Positions 20,357-31,767 of a stretch of DNA of 64,000 bases are shown piece after piece. A model generated the notes under the pieces. The model searched no databases and was not told where the DNA came from. It saw nothing but the letters and a program-made list of their open reading frames with translations. The position numbers and the translations under genes were made by a program. The DNA is taken from positions 59,897 through 123,896 of the forward strand of contig PYST01000084.1 of assembly GCA_003049485.1 (NCBI GenBank), read 5' to 3'. How positions within the stretch are numbered: the stretch's first letter is position 1; each line of letters opens with the position of its first letter. The DNA is from Ophioceras dolichostomum. Its lineage: Eukaryota > Ascomycota > Sordariomycetes > Magnaporthales > Ophioceraceae.

Positions 20357-23101
20357 CCCAGACGGGAGCCAGCCCCAGCCGAGACTTAGACGGGACCCTA
20401 CCTTAGCTAGTCGCTTCGTACCTGCCCACATCTAAGCCACCTCCGACCTCGCTTGGAATGTGATAGATAGCTCTAGACGCTCACGGGCTTTCTAGCCAGC
20501 CCGGTCGGTGTAAGATAAAATCGGTGGCGCTTCCGTCATAAGCCAATCATCTACGATCAAGTGCGCGGATCATCCAGTCTCCTGTTTCGGTATGGACGGC
20601 GGCTGAGAGCAGAGCATATTTCGCACTGCATGCCAACAGCCTGGCATTTTGGCCGCCATCTGTGATAAAATCACTCCCAGCCATATCTTTGGAATACTGC
20701 ATGTGCTTTGTACTGTACAGGCAAGCTCACCAGGGCACACACAAACACATGGAGCGCCAATGACGTGACACCACGGACATTTTGGCAAACCCAAAGTGCA
20801 GTTCTAGGCCCAGGCACGACAGGCAGAAGTCACTCCGCGCAAGCAAAACAAGCAAGGGAGGTGAAAGGGAAAGAGTCCGAGACCCAATAAGACGCCACCG
20901 CCAATGATAGAATGACGCTAGGCAACCGGAGCCTGTTCGGAGGAAGTGCGGTGAGTGAGTGAATGAATGTGAGTGGACGCATGGTGCACGAAAGACGAAG
21001 ACGAAAAAGGCGGCGGTGGCTATCAATGACATAAGTTGCTTTTTGTTTCGTTCGTTTTCTGCAAGCCTGTCCGCCCGCCCGACCAATGTGACTCCAGGCA
21101 GAGAGAGGGAGAAGTGACGTCCGTGAGAGGTGAGGTGATGGTGAGGGAAATAACTGATGGACTTCGGAACAGGCGACCAACTGCGTGCGCGTCATTGGCT
21201 TCCCCCGAGGCTGGCTGATGAGCGTCTTGTTGGCTCAGATGAATTTATTCACCATGATCAACATTCATCACAAAGGCCCTCACAAGTCATTTCATGCGGA
21301 TTATAAAAGACAGACTCAACAAACATTGACAGACCCATGACGACCACTTGCATTTGTGCATTTCAATTGAACTGGCTGGAACCGTTTGAATGAACCGTAC
21401 TGAGACGCAAGACTGGCTGGCGGAACCGCTCGAGCCCGGCCTGTTAGGCAGGCTGGCCCGGAGTCTTCGGAGGTAAGCGAGTGATTGGGAGCCACTTCGT
21501 ACTTTAGGTACCTAGTAGGCAAGCAAGCAAGTGGCCCATCTTTAGGCCACCGAGGTTATACCCTTGGGAAACCGAATCCTGCCTGCTCCCTGTGTTGGGA
21601 ATGGTCGCTTGCTCAGCAAGGGATAAGGAGAGTCAGGGATTTTGAGTTGGGAGGGATCGAGGGTCGGCAACCAACCTTCTTCGAGGTGGCAGGAGGAGGA
21701 GGAGGAGGGAGGAAGGGAGGGAGGGGTCTGGATCTGGAAGAACGTTCGGGCACATTCTCCTGCTCATGTGTCATGTCGGACAGATAAGCAAAGCAACCAA
21801 AAGAACGGCTCAGAAAAGAAAGTGCACTTTTGAAATCAATCGATAGAATTCCGGAACAAGGAGGCGGTAAGCCCCTCCCATCGCCTTCAGCTCCCTTCCC
21901 TCCCCCACCAGAGGCGTTCCGCCACTCGGCGATAGACGTACGTATGCCACCCACCACAACGCCTGGGGTGATACCTCGTGGACTTCAGGAGCCTCGGGAG
22001 CTTCACGCCGTAGGCAAATCCAGACAAAAAGGCGAAACTAGGTCGGCGGGGCGATGGGCAAACGGGCACCGGACGGCGGGTAGCGGATCGACTTTTCAAT
22101 TCATCATTGACGTTTCTCCAGTTCACTCTTTCTACACAAACCTGATGAAGTTACCTGTATACTACTGTTGCTACGTTAGGGGGGTAAATGTCCCGAATTG
22201 CCCCACTGGCCACCCGGGATGATGGGAAATCACCATTGATAAAGGACAAGCGGTGATTCTTCATTATTCTTTTGCCACGTAGCGAGCGGTTGCGCAAAGC
22301 TCTCGTCTGCCTGCTGCCGCTGATGTGCTCTGGCTTGCTAATGTGGGTAAAACTTTCACGGCTTTGGCAACCTTTCAGCACGGAGCTAGTACGGGGCATT
22401 CAATGCGTTATCCGGGGGGGGGTGCCACCAATAAATAGAAAGGAAGCTGCCTTGCTATGCTCTCCGTCGCCCGCCTGGCCGCGAGGCAGCTCTAAGGCAC
22501 CTGAACCCTGCCCCACCAAGATTGCCTCCTTGGGCGAACCAGAGCACTACCGGTAGCTTCCAGCCAACCAAGACCTGCGTGTCCGCCCCCTCCCGAAGTC
22601 ACGCCCCTCGCCGTGGCCGCCCACTTTCTCCCACTTTTGCTGCTACCTAACACTGGGTCTCCGCCTTTCTCCTCTTTACCTCTCATCCTCCTCCACTACC
22701 TTTCTCTCTTCCCCCCTTCTGCGCCTCTGCCTGCTTCACACCAACACTGCACTCTCGCCTTCGTAGAGCCCACCGGTCCCTGAGTACGCCCCAAAGCAAG
22801 CTATTTATTCATCTTTCGCGTCGTTATTCCTTCCGCTGCATTTCTCATTCCTCCCCCCTCGGCACGCAATCATCTTTTGCGAGAGCAACAAGTATCACCA
22901 AGTGCAAAAGAGGTGAGTTTCTTGAGTTGTCCTCTGGTGGTGCCTTCTCGCAGTCCACGGGACCAACGGATGTCAGCTGAAACAACTTCCCCTCCGCTCT
23001 CCCCCGACAGCCCGTCCGCCTGAATTACTCTGCTCCCTCACGAACTCGCGTGCCATCAAAAACATCACACTAACATCACTTTCGCAGCCAAATTCGAAAT
23101 C
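20357..23101. other. Intergenic, CofD-like gene to NBR1
   Basis: No coding gene is supported in 2.7 kb. Visible elements are AGGTACCTAGTAGG near 21507, a GGA-rich purine stretch at about 21688-21725, a GGGGGGGG run near 22420, and a pyrimidine-rich promoter from about 22600 to 22860. A probable 5'UTR intron (22913-23087) closes the region. Confidence 0.55.
22913..23087 (+). other. Probable 5'UTR intron of NBR1
   Basis: A good donor (AAAAGAG|GTGAGT) and acceptor (ACTTTCGCAG) with a CACTAAC branch-like site about 20 nt before the acceptor end 14 nt upstream of the NBR1 ATG. Confidence 0.6.
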
Positions 23102-26069
23102 ATGGCATCGACTGCGCCTACCAGTCCCGATACCATTATCAATCTGAAGGTGACGCATGATGGCGCCGTCAAGAAGTTGAAGCTGCCCCTCCGTGATATG
23201 GGTGCCAGCACTCTGGAGCCGAAGGTACGTCATCCAATCATCCAGTCCAGCCTTGCTTACACCTCGTCTCTTCTGCACTTCGGATCCCGCCCATTTCGAA
23301 GCCCAGCGCCCGCGTCGACGATCAAAACTCGTTTGCACCTTCATTCTGGATTTTCGCGAGTCGTTTGATCGTACTGGTTTTTGGTCTGAGGGTTGTTGTT
23401 GCCTGCTTACTGACCGACCAACCGTTCTCGGCAAACAGCTTCGTACCCTCCTTCAGATGAACCCCGACACGTCAGCTCTGTTTGAGCGGTACTCGGACTC
23501 GGCCGCCTCCTTCGTCACCCTCGATGCCCGCAATGCCGCTGTCTTCAAGCAGCTGTACCGCGCCGCCAAGGCGAAGCAGAAGCTCAAGCTGAGGGTGACT
23601 ACCAAACCCGCCGAGGTCGAGGAGCCCAAGCCTTCTCCTCGTCCTGTGACGGTCGAGGACGTGCCCGAGGTCGCCGTCGCGCCGGCGGTCGACGTCTCCG
23701 ACGCCCCCGCACGGCCGGAGCGCCCCGCGGTTGTGGATCTGTCACAGTTCAACTACACCCCGTCGCTGCCGACCGAAATCTCCCAGCTTCTGCAGAAGCA
23801 CCGAGATGCCGCTGACAACGAGTCAGTGCGATCATCTGTGGTGCCTGAAGTGTCCAAGCCGGCTCAACCGGAGCCTACTCCCGTGGAGCCAGCCGAGCCA
23901 GCCGAGCCAGCCGAGCCCGCCAAGACAGAGGAGCAGCAGACCCCGGCCCCCGTCCACCGCACTCAGTTCGCGGTGTACTGCAACAGCTGCGACAAGACCA
24001 TTCCGAGCGCCCACTACCACTGCTCGACCTGCGACGATGGGGACTTCGACCTGTGCCAGGCTTGCGTCGACATGGGCATCAGCTGCTACGGCGAGGACCA
24101 CTGGCTGATCAAGCGCCTCGTCATTGACGGCGCCATCGTCGCGAGCACCACCGAGCGCAAGGCGCCCAAGAGCGCCGCCAATGCGCCCAAGAAGACCCTG
24201 GCTGATGAGGTTGAGAGTGTCGATGCCAAGAAGCTGGCTCGACATCTCGTGGCTCTTGCTCAACTGGAGGCTCAGAACAAGGCTCGCCTTCAGGCTGCTC
24301 GATGGGAGCAGGATCAGGCTGAGGCTACTGCTAAGGCTGAAGCTTTTTTTAAGGCTCATGCCAAGGCCCAGGCCCAGGCCCAGGTCCAGGCCCGGCCGCC
24401 CACGGTTTCCCGAGTCGTCCCTGTTGTCAGAAACGTCCCTTACCACAATGTTCGCACCTGCAATAACTGCGTCCAGGAGTTCCCGGAGAAGGAGTTCCTT
24501 CACTGCACTACCTGCTTCGACTTCGACCTGTGCAAGTCTTGCTTCGCCAAGGACCTGCACGGCCACCACCCGAGCCACGGTTTTATCAGTGCTGTTGAGG
24601 GCACCACCCTCGACAGCGGCATCTCGAGCCGCCTTGCTCCTGGCCGCAACTACAAGCACAACGCCATCTGTGATGGCTGCGACAAGTTCATTGCGGGCAT
24701 TCGCCACAAATGCCTGGACTGCCCTGACTGGGACTATTGCTCCGACTGCGTGGTGAACGCTGGGTTCGTGCACCCGCACCACCGCTTCGTCCCGATCTAC
24801 GAGGCGCTGCGTGACGTTTCGACCCGGTTTGCCACAAGGCCGGTCCACTACGGCATCCACTGCGATGGCCCGCTCTGCCGCTCAGGCAAGCCCCGCTACA
24901 TCAGTGGAGACCGGTTCAAGTGCACCATCTGCCACGACACCGATTTCTGCGCCAACTGCGAGGCCAGCCCTGCCAACGCCCACAACAAGACCCACCCGCT
25001 CCTCAAGTTCAAGACCCCGGTGCGCGGCGTGAACGTCGTGACCACGGGAGAGCACGAGGACGGCAAGCGGATGCCTGTCATGGGCGACCGTGCCCGTTGC
25101 CCGCGCTTCAACTCTCGCGCCACCGAGACCACTTTGGCGCCCAAGCAGACCATCGCCGCCAGCTCTGTCCAGACTGTGGTTGACGTTCAGCCGGTTGTTG
25201 CCGCTGTACAGGACAAGCCGGCCCAGCCGGAGCCCGTGGCTGTTGAGAAGGCCGCCGAGCCCCAGCAAACGCCCGTGCCTGCCCCCGAGGAGCTCGTTGC
25301 TGTCTATGAGCGTGACACGGTTGTCGACGGTACCGTCTTCCCGCCCAACCACGTCTTCGAGCAGACTTGGATCCTCCGCAACGCTGGCACCAAGTCCTGG
25401 CCTGCCGGCTGCTCTGTCAAGTTCGTCGGTGGCGACTACATGGGCCATGTCGACTCCAACCACCCCGCCGGTGTCAAGGAGCTCGTCTCAGCCTTTGAGT
25501 CGACCATCTGCTACCAGCCTCTGGCTCCTGGCCAACAGTTCCCTTTCACTGTGCTCCTCCGGACTCCGCCTCGCGAGGGTAAGATAATCTCTTACTGGCG
25601 CCTGACCGCCCCCTCCGGGCTGAAGTTCGGCCACCGCCTGTGGTGCGATGTGGAGGTCCAGCCCCTCACCAAGCCCACCGAGACGGTTGCGGAGGAGCGC
25701 AAGGAGCCTAAGGTCGAGGAGCCGGCCGTCGCCGCCGTCGTTGTCAAGGAGGAGCCCAAGGACTCGGAGACGAGCTCCGTCAAGACCCACGAGAGCCAGA
25801 TGATCTTCCCCAAGCTTGACAAGGAGTCTCCGGTTGCCAGCGTCGCCAGCATTCAGGAGGACATTCCTGCCCTCGTCTCAGCGATTGAGTCGGCTGAGTC
25901 GGCTGAGTCTGCTGAGGAGGACCTCGACGAGGTCGACGAGGTCAACGAGGACGACGCCGAGTGGGACGAGTCTGAGGATGGCTTCATGACCGACGAGGAG
26001 TACGACATCCTCGATGCGTCCGACGAGGAGTACCTCGAGGACGAGCAGCGGAAGCAGCTCAAGAAGTAA
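23102..26069 (+). CDS. NBR1: Nbr1-type selective autophagy receptor (PB1, four ZZ, FW domain)
   Basis: Exons 23102-23224 and 23439-26069 (phase 0) give 917 residues. The N-terminus (INLKVTHDGAVKKLKLPLRD... FVTLDAR) is PB1-like. Four Cys-rich ZZ zinc fingers follow at about 218-270 (CNSCDK...HYHCSTCDDGDFDLC), 379-425 (CNNC...CTTCFDFDLC), 449-500 (CDGCDK...CLDCPDWDYC) and 510-575 (CDGPLC...CTICHDTDFC). The FW/NBR1 domain lies at about 659-778 (FEQTWILRNAGTKSWPAG ... YWRLTAPSGLKFGHRLWCDV). An acidic tail contains YDIL at 896-899, a candidate Atg8-interacting motif (EEYDILD). Family members deliver cargo such as vacuolar hydrolases to autophagy or ESCRT-dependent transport, with FW binding cargo. 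Alternative: none credible. Confidence 0.93.
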
Positions 26070-27594
26070 AAGCTCGCAAAAACAGACCACACAAGTACAT
26101 GATACGCCATGTCTGTCGTCTCTTTTGCGCGGGTACAACAGCACCAGCCAGCAATCGACACCGCCGGTCGTGCCTGCATTGGTTCGTCATGAAGGCTCCG
26201 TCGAGGGTCTGTTTTACCCGGGCTTTCGTCCTTGAAAACGGGTTGCTTTTTTTTTCCTTTCCTTTTTTTTCTATGCGTTCGGGAATTTATTTTATCTGGA
26301 TAATGGAGCACTTGGCAATGGAGGTGATGGAAACAGTAACGGGCTCGTAGGACCTTAGTTTGACTTTTTTCTTTTTGACTTTTCTCCATTCTCTCCCTTC
26401 CTCCTCCTCCCTGGTCTCTGTCTCGCGATTCTGCCTCTGCATTTATCCGTGTATTGCCTCTTGAGCACAGTTGTTGGACTGGTGCGTATCTGTGGTATGC
26501 CCTTGTTCAACTTCTTGAATGCTGCTGCTGCCTTTTCCTACAGTCTCTCTCCTCTTGCTCTCTCTTGTCCATTCTCTCTTCAACTCTCTCAGTGTCTCAC
26601 TTGTCACCTCAAACCAAAACATCACACAAATCAACAAAAACATGCAATGTTATGACGACCACGAGGCTCACTCCGAGTCTACTTCCCATTGACCTTCATT
26701 CTCGTCTCTCTCCTCTCTCTCTTGTCTATCTCGACCTATCCGCGTTTGTATCTTTCTCCTTCTCTGCTTCCTCTCAACCACCAAGTGGCAAAATAACAAG
26801 TGGAATTCTGTACCTGCGAGACCAACCACCAGATTGACAATCGTTGCTCGCAGATATAAGGCCATCCGCTGACTCGTCTATGAATTTTCCATTTCCTCCT
26901 GTGCTTTTGTTGTCTGTCTGTCTATTTATTGTTTTGCTTGTTCTTTGTGCTTGCCGATGGCTCGCTTCATCGAGTCTTCCTTCACTCCTCCACTTCTCCC
27001 ACTGCCTTTTCCTCTCTGAGCTGGCCTACCTAGGTAATACTGTTGAGGGAAAAGAAAAGCCAGTCAAGGGTCAATGGTCCCAAGAGCGACAATACCACCC
27101 ACCTCCGGCTGTGGTATTAAGTTGGTTGGGTTGCGTGCTCTCCGCGTGCGGTTGGCATCGCTGTGGGATTTTCGGCCTATCCTTCTTTCCCCTGGCTCTC
27201 TTCATAAATGAAGAGAGCGGCTCATGTTCGTGAATGTAGTGTCAGATTCGATCAAATCCAGATTGTCAACATTGAATTGTTCATAGGTATATTGAGATCG
27301 AGGCAAATTTCATCTTCACTCCTTTAAACCTTGATGCACTGTAACTAGATACCTCCCTACCTTAGGTGCCTGTTGATTCGTCACGGGTACAGACGGTAAG
27401 CGGATAGGTCGTATAAGAGAAGTCTGGCGGGAACATTGTCACTGGACATATATGACTAGGTAGGTACCTAGGTAGGCACCCAGTTACAGACAAGCTGATA
27501 GGAAACCGACGGAGACCTAGCGTGAAATAGAGACAGGTGCCTGCCTGTAGGGTTGGTCCATAACCCACTAGCCTAGCATGCAACTACACGGCTC
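26070..27594. other. Convergent intergenic region, NBR1 / NOP13-like
   Basis: Contains the two 3'UTRs and T/C-rich sequence at 26250-26600. TACCTAGGTA-type motifs lie at 27028-27037 and 27456-27476. No supported gene. Confidence 0.55.
27456..27476. repeat. Palindromic CTAGGTAGGTACCTAGG-type element
   Basis: The segment contains the perfect palindrome TAGGTACCTA (27461-27470) and an overlapping CCTAGG. It is the clearest copy of a motif scattered through noncoding parts of the window. Confidence 0.7.
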
Positions 27595-29178
27595 TCAATC
27601 AAAAGTGACCTTCTTCCCCTGCGGCGCGACGACCGCCCCCGTCAGCCTAGCGACGTTAAGGTCGCTGTGATAGCTTAGAGCTGTACCACCACCACCACTG
27701 GACGATGCCTGCTTCTTCTCCTCAGCCTTGCCAGGGCCGTCCTCTTTCTTCCTGTGCTTTGCTGCACCATCCTGGCCCTGGCCCTTCTTGGCCTTGGAGG
27801 CGGCGTCCCTCCCGTACCGCTTCTTGTACCGCGTCTGGTCGTCCTCGGCCAGCTGAATGGTCAGGTTGCGGCCCCTGAGCCGGTTGACCCACCACTTGCG
27901 CATCTTGAACTTCTTCTCCGCCACTGGCGGCGGCCGGGCGGGCTTTTTCTTGGGTGACTTGGTTGTTGAGAGGGGGACTGCTGCTGTTTTCTTTTTCTCC
28001 TCTTCTTCTGTCTTCTTGGTCCTTTTGGTCTTTCCGTCATCATCGTCGTCATCGTCTGATGAAGACGAGGAGGACGTTTCGTCGCTGTCGCTGTCTTCTT
28101 CGTCTTCGACCTCGACGTCTTCCGCTTCCGCTTCCTCCTTCTCCTCCTCATCTTCGTCGTCGTCATCAACGAAGTCCGCCTCCGTCTCGACCTCCTCCTT
28201 GATCTTGGCGAAGCCCCTGACGGCCGCCTCGGCGGAGGAGGGCTCTGCGAACTTGACCCAGCCGTAGCCCTTGCACTTTGCCGAGTCCTCGAACGTGGCC
28301 ACTTTCACCCACTCGATCACGCCGCACTTGTCGAAGTGCGCCCGGAGAGTCTCCTCGTCCGTCTCGAACGGGAGGTTGCCGACGTAGATCTTGCGGTTGG
28401 TGTTTGCGGGCGCTGCTGGCGGCGCCGCCTTGCCCGTGCCGTTGTTCTTGTTATTCTCGCCGTTCGCATCGGTGGTAGTGCTGGTTATAGTGGCTGCCGT
28501 GGCCGTCATCACCGTTGTCGTCGTGGGACGGCCCTCGAAGGACTTGCTGTCTTTGATCAGAAGCCTGCGGCCGGCCAGCTCCGTCTCGGACAGCGCGATC
28601 GCGGCGACGCATGCTTCGTAGGTCGCGAAGTCGACGTACGCGAAGCCCTTGTTCTCCTTCGTGACCGGCTGGCCGTCGACATCCTTGGCCTTCGTGGCGG
28701 CGTTTGAGGCGTGCCTCGCGCTGTGCTTGTCCAACTTCTTCAGGGGCAGGTTCACCCGCGTGATGGCGTCCTCGGCGATGGCGCCGCCGGAGCTGCCGAC
28801 GAGCCACTTGAACAGCTCGGCGCGCGTGAGGGTGAAGGGCAGGTTGCCGACCCAGACGCCGTGCTGAGAGCGGGCCGCCTTTTTGGAGTCGCCTCCGCCG
28901 CCACCCTTCTGCTTCAGCTGGTTCGGAAGGTCGGCGTCTTCGGCGTCGTCGTCGTCGTTACCACCGCCATTATCGCCTCGCCGCTTCTTATCCTTGGAGG
29001 AAGAGGAAGGCGTCGGGAGCGGCTTTCCCTTCTTGAGGGCTCGTCGAGCTTTCTTGCTCGGGGGCTCGGGCAGCTCGAGGTCGACTTCTATTTCGCTCAG
29101 AGCGGACTTCCGCTTCTTGCTGGGGGATACGGATGTGTCGTCCTGTGCTGAGGACTCAATTTCTTTTGTGGCTGCCAT
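27595..29178 (-). CDS. NOP13: Nop13-like nucleolar RNA-binding protein, two RRMs
   Basis: A single exon gives 527 residues from the ATG at 29178. The N-terminus is basic and acidic with nuclear-localisation-like SKKARRALKKGK. RRM1 begins GVWVGNLPFTLTRAEL and contains KGFAYVDFATYEACVAAI. RRM2 begins RKIYVGNLPFETDEETLRAHFDKCG and contains CKGYGWVKFAEPSSAEAAV. A long Asp/Glu/Ser tract follows RRM2, then a conserved Lys/Arg-rich C-terminus (FKMRKWWVNRLRGRNLTIQLAEDDQTRYKKRYG) and a KKVTFD end. Yeast Nop13 is a nucleolar protein of pre-ribosomal particles; the role here is inferred from that layout. The Thr-rich linker between RRMs (TTTTVMTATAATITSTTT) looks like a lineage-specific insertion. A T-run at about 29239-29250 lies upstream of the start. 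Confidence 0.85.
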   Translation of the reverse strand: MAATKEIESSAQDDTSVSPSKKRKSALSEIEVDLELPEPPSKKARRALKKGKPLPTPSSSSKDKKRRGDNGGGNDDDDAEDADLPNQLKQKGGGGGDSKKAARSQHGVWVGNLPFTLTRAELFKWLVGSSGGAIAEDAITRVNLPLKKLDKHSARHASNAATKAKDVDGQPVTKENKGFAYVDFATYEACVAAIALSETELAGRRLLIKDSKSFEGRPTTTTVMTATAATITSTTTDANGENNKNNGTGKAAPPAAPANTNRKIYVGNLPFETDEETLRAHFDKCGVIEWVKVATFEDSAKCKGYGWVKFAEPSSAEAAVRGFAKIKEEVETEADFVDDDDEDEEEKEEAEAEDVEVEDEEDSDSDETSSSSSSDDDDDDDGKTKRTKKTEEEEKKKTAAVPLSTTKSPKKKPARPPPVAEKKFKMRKWWVNRLRGRNLTIQLAEDDQTRYKKRYGRDAASKAKKGQGQDGAAKHRKKEDGPGKAEEKKQASSSGGGGTALSYHSDLNVARLTGAVVAPQGKKVTFD

Positions 29179-30942
29179 CGTAGCCAGTGATAGTGGTGAT
29201 TCCCAGTCTCAGTGTTGTAGCACTGATCTTCGCCAGAATTTTTTTTTTTTGTCCGGAGCGGGGAAGCCTAATCGATAATGGGTGTAACACCAATCACCGG
29301 CGGTCAGCGAACCGCAACCACTATAATTTGCACTAGTGGTTCGTTTGGGCTGCACCCACGAGGAATATCTTAGCCACCCCTGCTTTCACACAGTTGTGAA
29401 CGTATTCGTAATCTTTTCCGGCATCCCTTCACAGAATCAATCAATGGTTTCATAAAAATGTTCAGGCAGCTCTGTGTGATTGACTCTTCTGGTCGGTACG
29501 AACCTTGGGCAGATATTTTGTGCCTGGCTGAGTGATGGGGCAAGGTCCCCCCGCATTTGCTACTCTCAGCTTTCAAGGGGGCGGAAAGAGGGTTATTCGC
29601 CAAGTGGCGGCGGAGCTCTTTTGGAACCTCCTTGCCGACCCCTCCGCTCCTATTCTCACCTCCCGTGCAGGATGAACTTACTGATTCATGCTCGACTGGT
29701 GCGTCTGGTGTCTCTCTGCAACCAATATATGCAGTGCTGGGAATGAGATCCCACAGGCTTCGGCAGCCCAGCGGCCCAGTGTGGCAGGAGACTAGAAGAG
29801 GGAGGCCAAAGGAATGCCGCCCCATGGTGCCCTGTGATGCGGTGTCTGGTCTTGTGCAGCTCAGCGCCAGCCGACAAGCCCCACTATTTACGGAGCAACG
29901 GCGGTACCCTGGCCCCTGTGCAGCCATCTGTTTGGCCGGCGTCACCCCTCCCTAGCTCGCCGCCCCGGTGCCGCTGAGCACCCACCCTTGGCGACCCATG
30001 GAGCTAAACGGCCCTAACTGGCCCCTCCAGGAGAACACACCTTGACCACATTGGGCACAAGGCCGGCTAATATTACAGGGCACATGCAGCAGCAGAGGGA
30101 ACATTGAACTGACGACGCACTAGGAGCAACCTGGCGAACCAAAACCAACCAGTGTGAGCCCCCCCTCTTTTGTCTCGCCCTCCCATCATTTCCACACCTT
30201 TTCTCCTCGTTCCCGTCATTTCTCCTAACCTTCCGCTTCAATTTTGCAGTCGTTTTCACTTTGTAGTCGTCTTCCTTCAATAGCCCAGAATTCCCGCGCT
30301 GCCGATCTTATTCGGATTTTGTCATCTGGGTGCACCTTTCGGAGAAGATTTTGCTTTGTTCGTTCACGCCCGTCATTAACTTGCCGCCAGACCGCCGAGA
30401 CGCTCCCGACTCGACAAGTTACCTACTGAACCCGAAGTTGCCCCAAACTTCCCGCTCGATCCCCGCAAAACAGCAGCAACAACAAGACCCTCTAGAGCCG
30501 CCGAAACGAACGAGTGTCGACCAAAACAAACCACAACGTAATAGAGCGACCAGGAACGGCCGCCGTCGAAACTTTTTCGATTGCGCGTTGTCTGTTGTTG
30601 CCAACATGAATGTCTTGTTGTCGCCGCAGCCCTCGCTCTTCCCTCATCAACACGAATCCGCCCGACTCTCTCCCCCAAGGTCCAGTACGTTTATTGCCTG
30701 TTTGCCTGTTTGCCTGCTGTTTGCCTGCTGTTTGCCTGCCCCTTCATGACCCCAACTGCCACCACCACCATCACCACCTTTGTTTGGCAGAGTCACCCCA
30801 AGACTCTTTGAGGCATTGAGATGAAGTCAACAAGGCTGTGACTGTTGGAGAATTACCATAAAACAGCTTGAAAAATAATCGACTGTGCCCACCGCTGACC
30901 CTCTCCGTCCACCACATCTGAACAGTGTCCCCATACTCCAAC
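29179..30942. other. Divergent intergenic region, NOP13-like / STS1
   Basis: Both promoters lie here. Near STS1 a probable 5'UTR intron (donor GTACGT at 30685, acceptor ending 30792) contains repeated TTTGCCTG words (about 30692-30740). A seven-codon upstream ORF (MKSTRL, 30823-30843) lies between the intron and the STS1 ATG. The 139-codon frame at 30330-30749 is low complexity and is not called. Confidence 0.5.
30692..30740 (+). repeat. TTTGCCTG/TTTGCCTGCTG tandem words
   Basis: Five to six imperfect copies of GCCTG preceded by TTT or CTGTTT lie inside a probable 5'UTR intron of STS1. Confidence 0.7.
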
Positions 30943-31767
30943 ATGGGCTCTCGGAAGAGGAAAGCGGACGACGAGGGCGATGAGATGTCAGTGTCGCCCC
31001 TGAGCTCGCCAGCTATCTCATCAAGACAGCTCGCACCCCGACCCACGAAGAAAGTTCGATCGACAGAGGTGACAGGTCGACCACTTCCGTTGTCGAGGCT
31101 ACTCGAGACGCTTGACAACACACAATTGCGCACCGTGCTGCAGACCATCTGCGAGCGCCACGAAGAAATAGGTCGGGAGGTTGTCGCCAGCGCGCCACGG
31201 CCGACGGTTGCATCGGCGCTTCAGGTTCTCGGGGAGTACCAGCAGAAGCTGCAAGCCGCGGTGCCATACGGCCAGTCCAGCTCGGACTACACCTACTACC
31301 GAGTTAAGCAGCCCCTGATAGCCCTCGTCGATGCCATATCCGAGTTCACACCACAATACCTCCCCCCGACGGAGTCGCAGACCACAGTCTCGCTGCAGTT
31401 CCTCGACGGCGCCACCAAGATCATCCACGAGCTGCCAGACTGGGACAGCCAGGCCTACCGCCAACCAAAGGAAAACGCCTACGAAGAAATAGCGAGGGCA
31501 TGGGCACTCGTCATCGGCGAGGCGTCCAAGAGGGGAGGGGGCTTCATCCTGCACACAGGCGGCTGGGACCAGACGCTGGCCAAGCACCACCAGCTGTCGG
31601 GCAACCGCTTGACGGCCGCGATGCAGTCGATGGCCACCAACGTCGGGTGGATGGGCCACAATCCGAACGCACCACCGCAGGCGGGCTCGGGGAGCGACCA
31701 GAACTCGATCCTCAACCAGCTGATAAGCGGAACCTACGGAAGCCCCGTGCGGGTAGGCCCCTGGTAG
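30943..31767 (+). CDS. STS1: Sts1/Cut8, nuclear proteasome tethering factor
   Basis: A single exon gives 274 residues from ATG 30943. Six codons upstream in frame lead only to a GTG at 30925. The Lys-rich N-terminus MGSRKRKAD and PRPTKKVRS resemble the basic, short-lived head of Cut8 that is ubiquitinated and binds proteasomes. The helical core starts PLSRLLETLDNTQLRTVLQTICERHEEIG, continues with YTYYRVKQPLIALVDAISEFTPQYLP and ends with WALVIGEASKRGGGFILHTGGWDQTLAKHH, the most conserved Cut8/Sts1 block. The protein holds 26S proteasomes at the nucleus or nuclear membrane. Length matches fungal homologues of about 280-320. A short upstream ORF and a probable leader intron suggest post-transcriptional control, unproven. 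Confidence 0.92.
   Translation: MGSRKRKADDEGDEMSVSPLSSPAISSRQLAPRPTKKVRSTEVTGRPLPLSRLLETLDNTQLRTVLQTICERHEEIGREVVASAPRPTVASALQVLGEYQQKLQAAVPYGQSSSDYTYYRVKQPLIALVDAISEFTPQYLPPTESQTTVSLQFLDGATKIIHELPDWDSQAYRQPKENAYEEIARAWALVIGEASKRGGGFILHTGGWDQTLAKHHQLSGNRLTAAMQSMATNVGWMGHNPNAPPQAGSGSDQNSILNQLISGTYGSPVRVGPW

Noticed and set aside
23193..23438. Open frame continuing NBR1 exon 2 upstream
   Set aside because: This is the intron read in the wrong frame; the spliced PB1-like sequence is clearly better.
24000..24870. Long minus-strand frame opposite NBR1
   Set aside because: A shadow frame caused by GC-rich codon bias of the real gene on the plus strand. Similar shadows oppose Btz, VPS53 and SLM1.
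30330..30749. 139-codon ORF upstream of STS1
   Set aside because: Composition follows the repeats (QQQQQ, CLPVCLLFACCLPA) and it crosses a probable leader intron.
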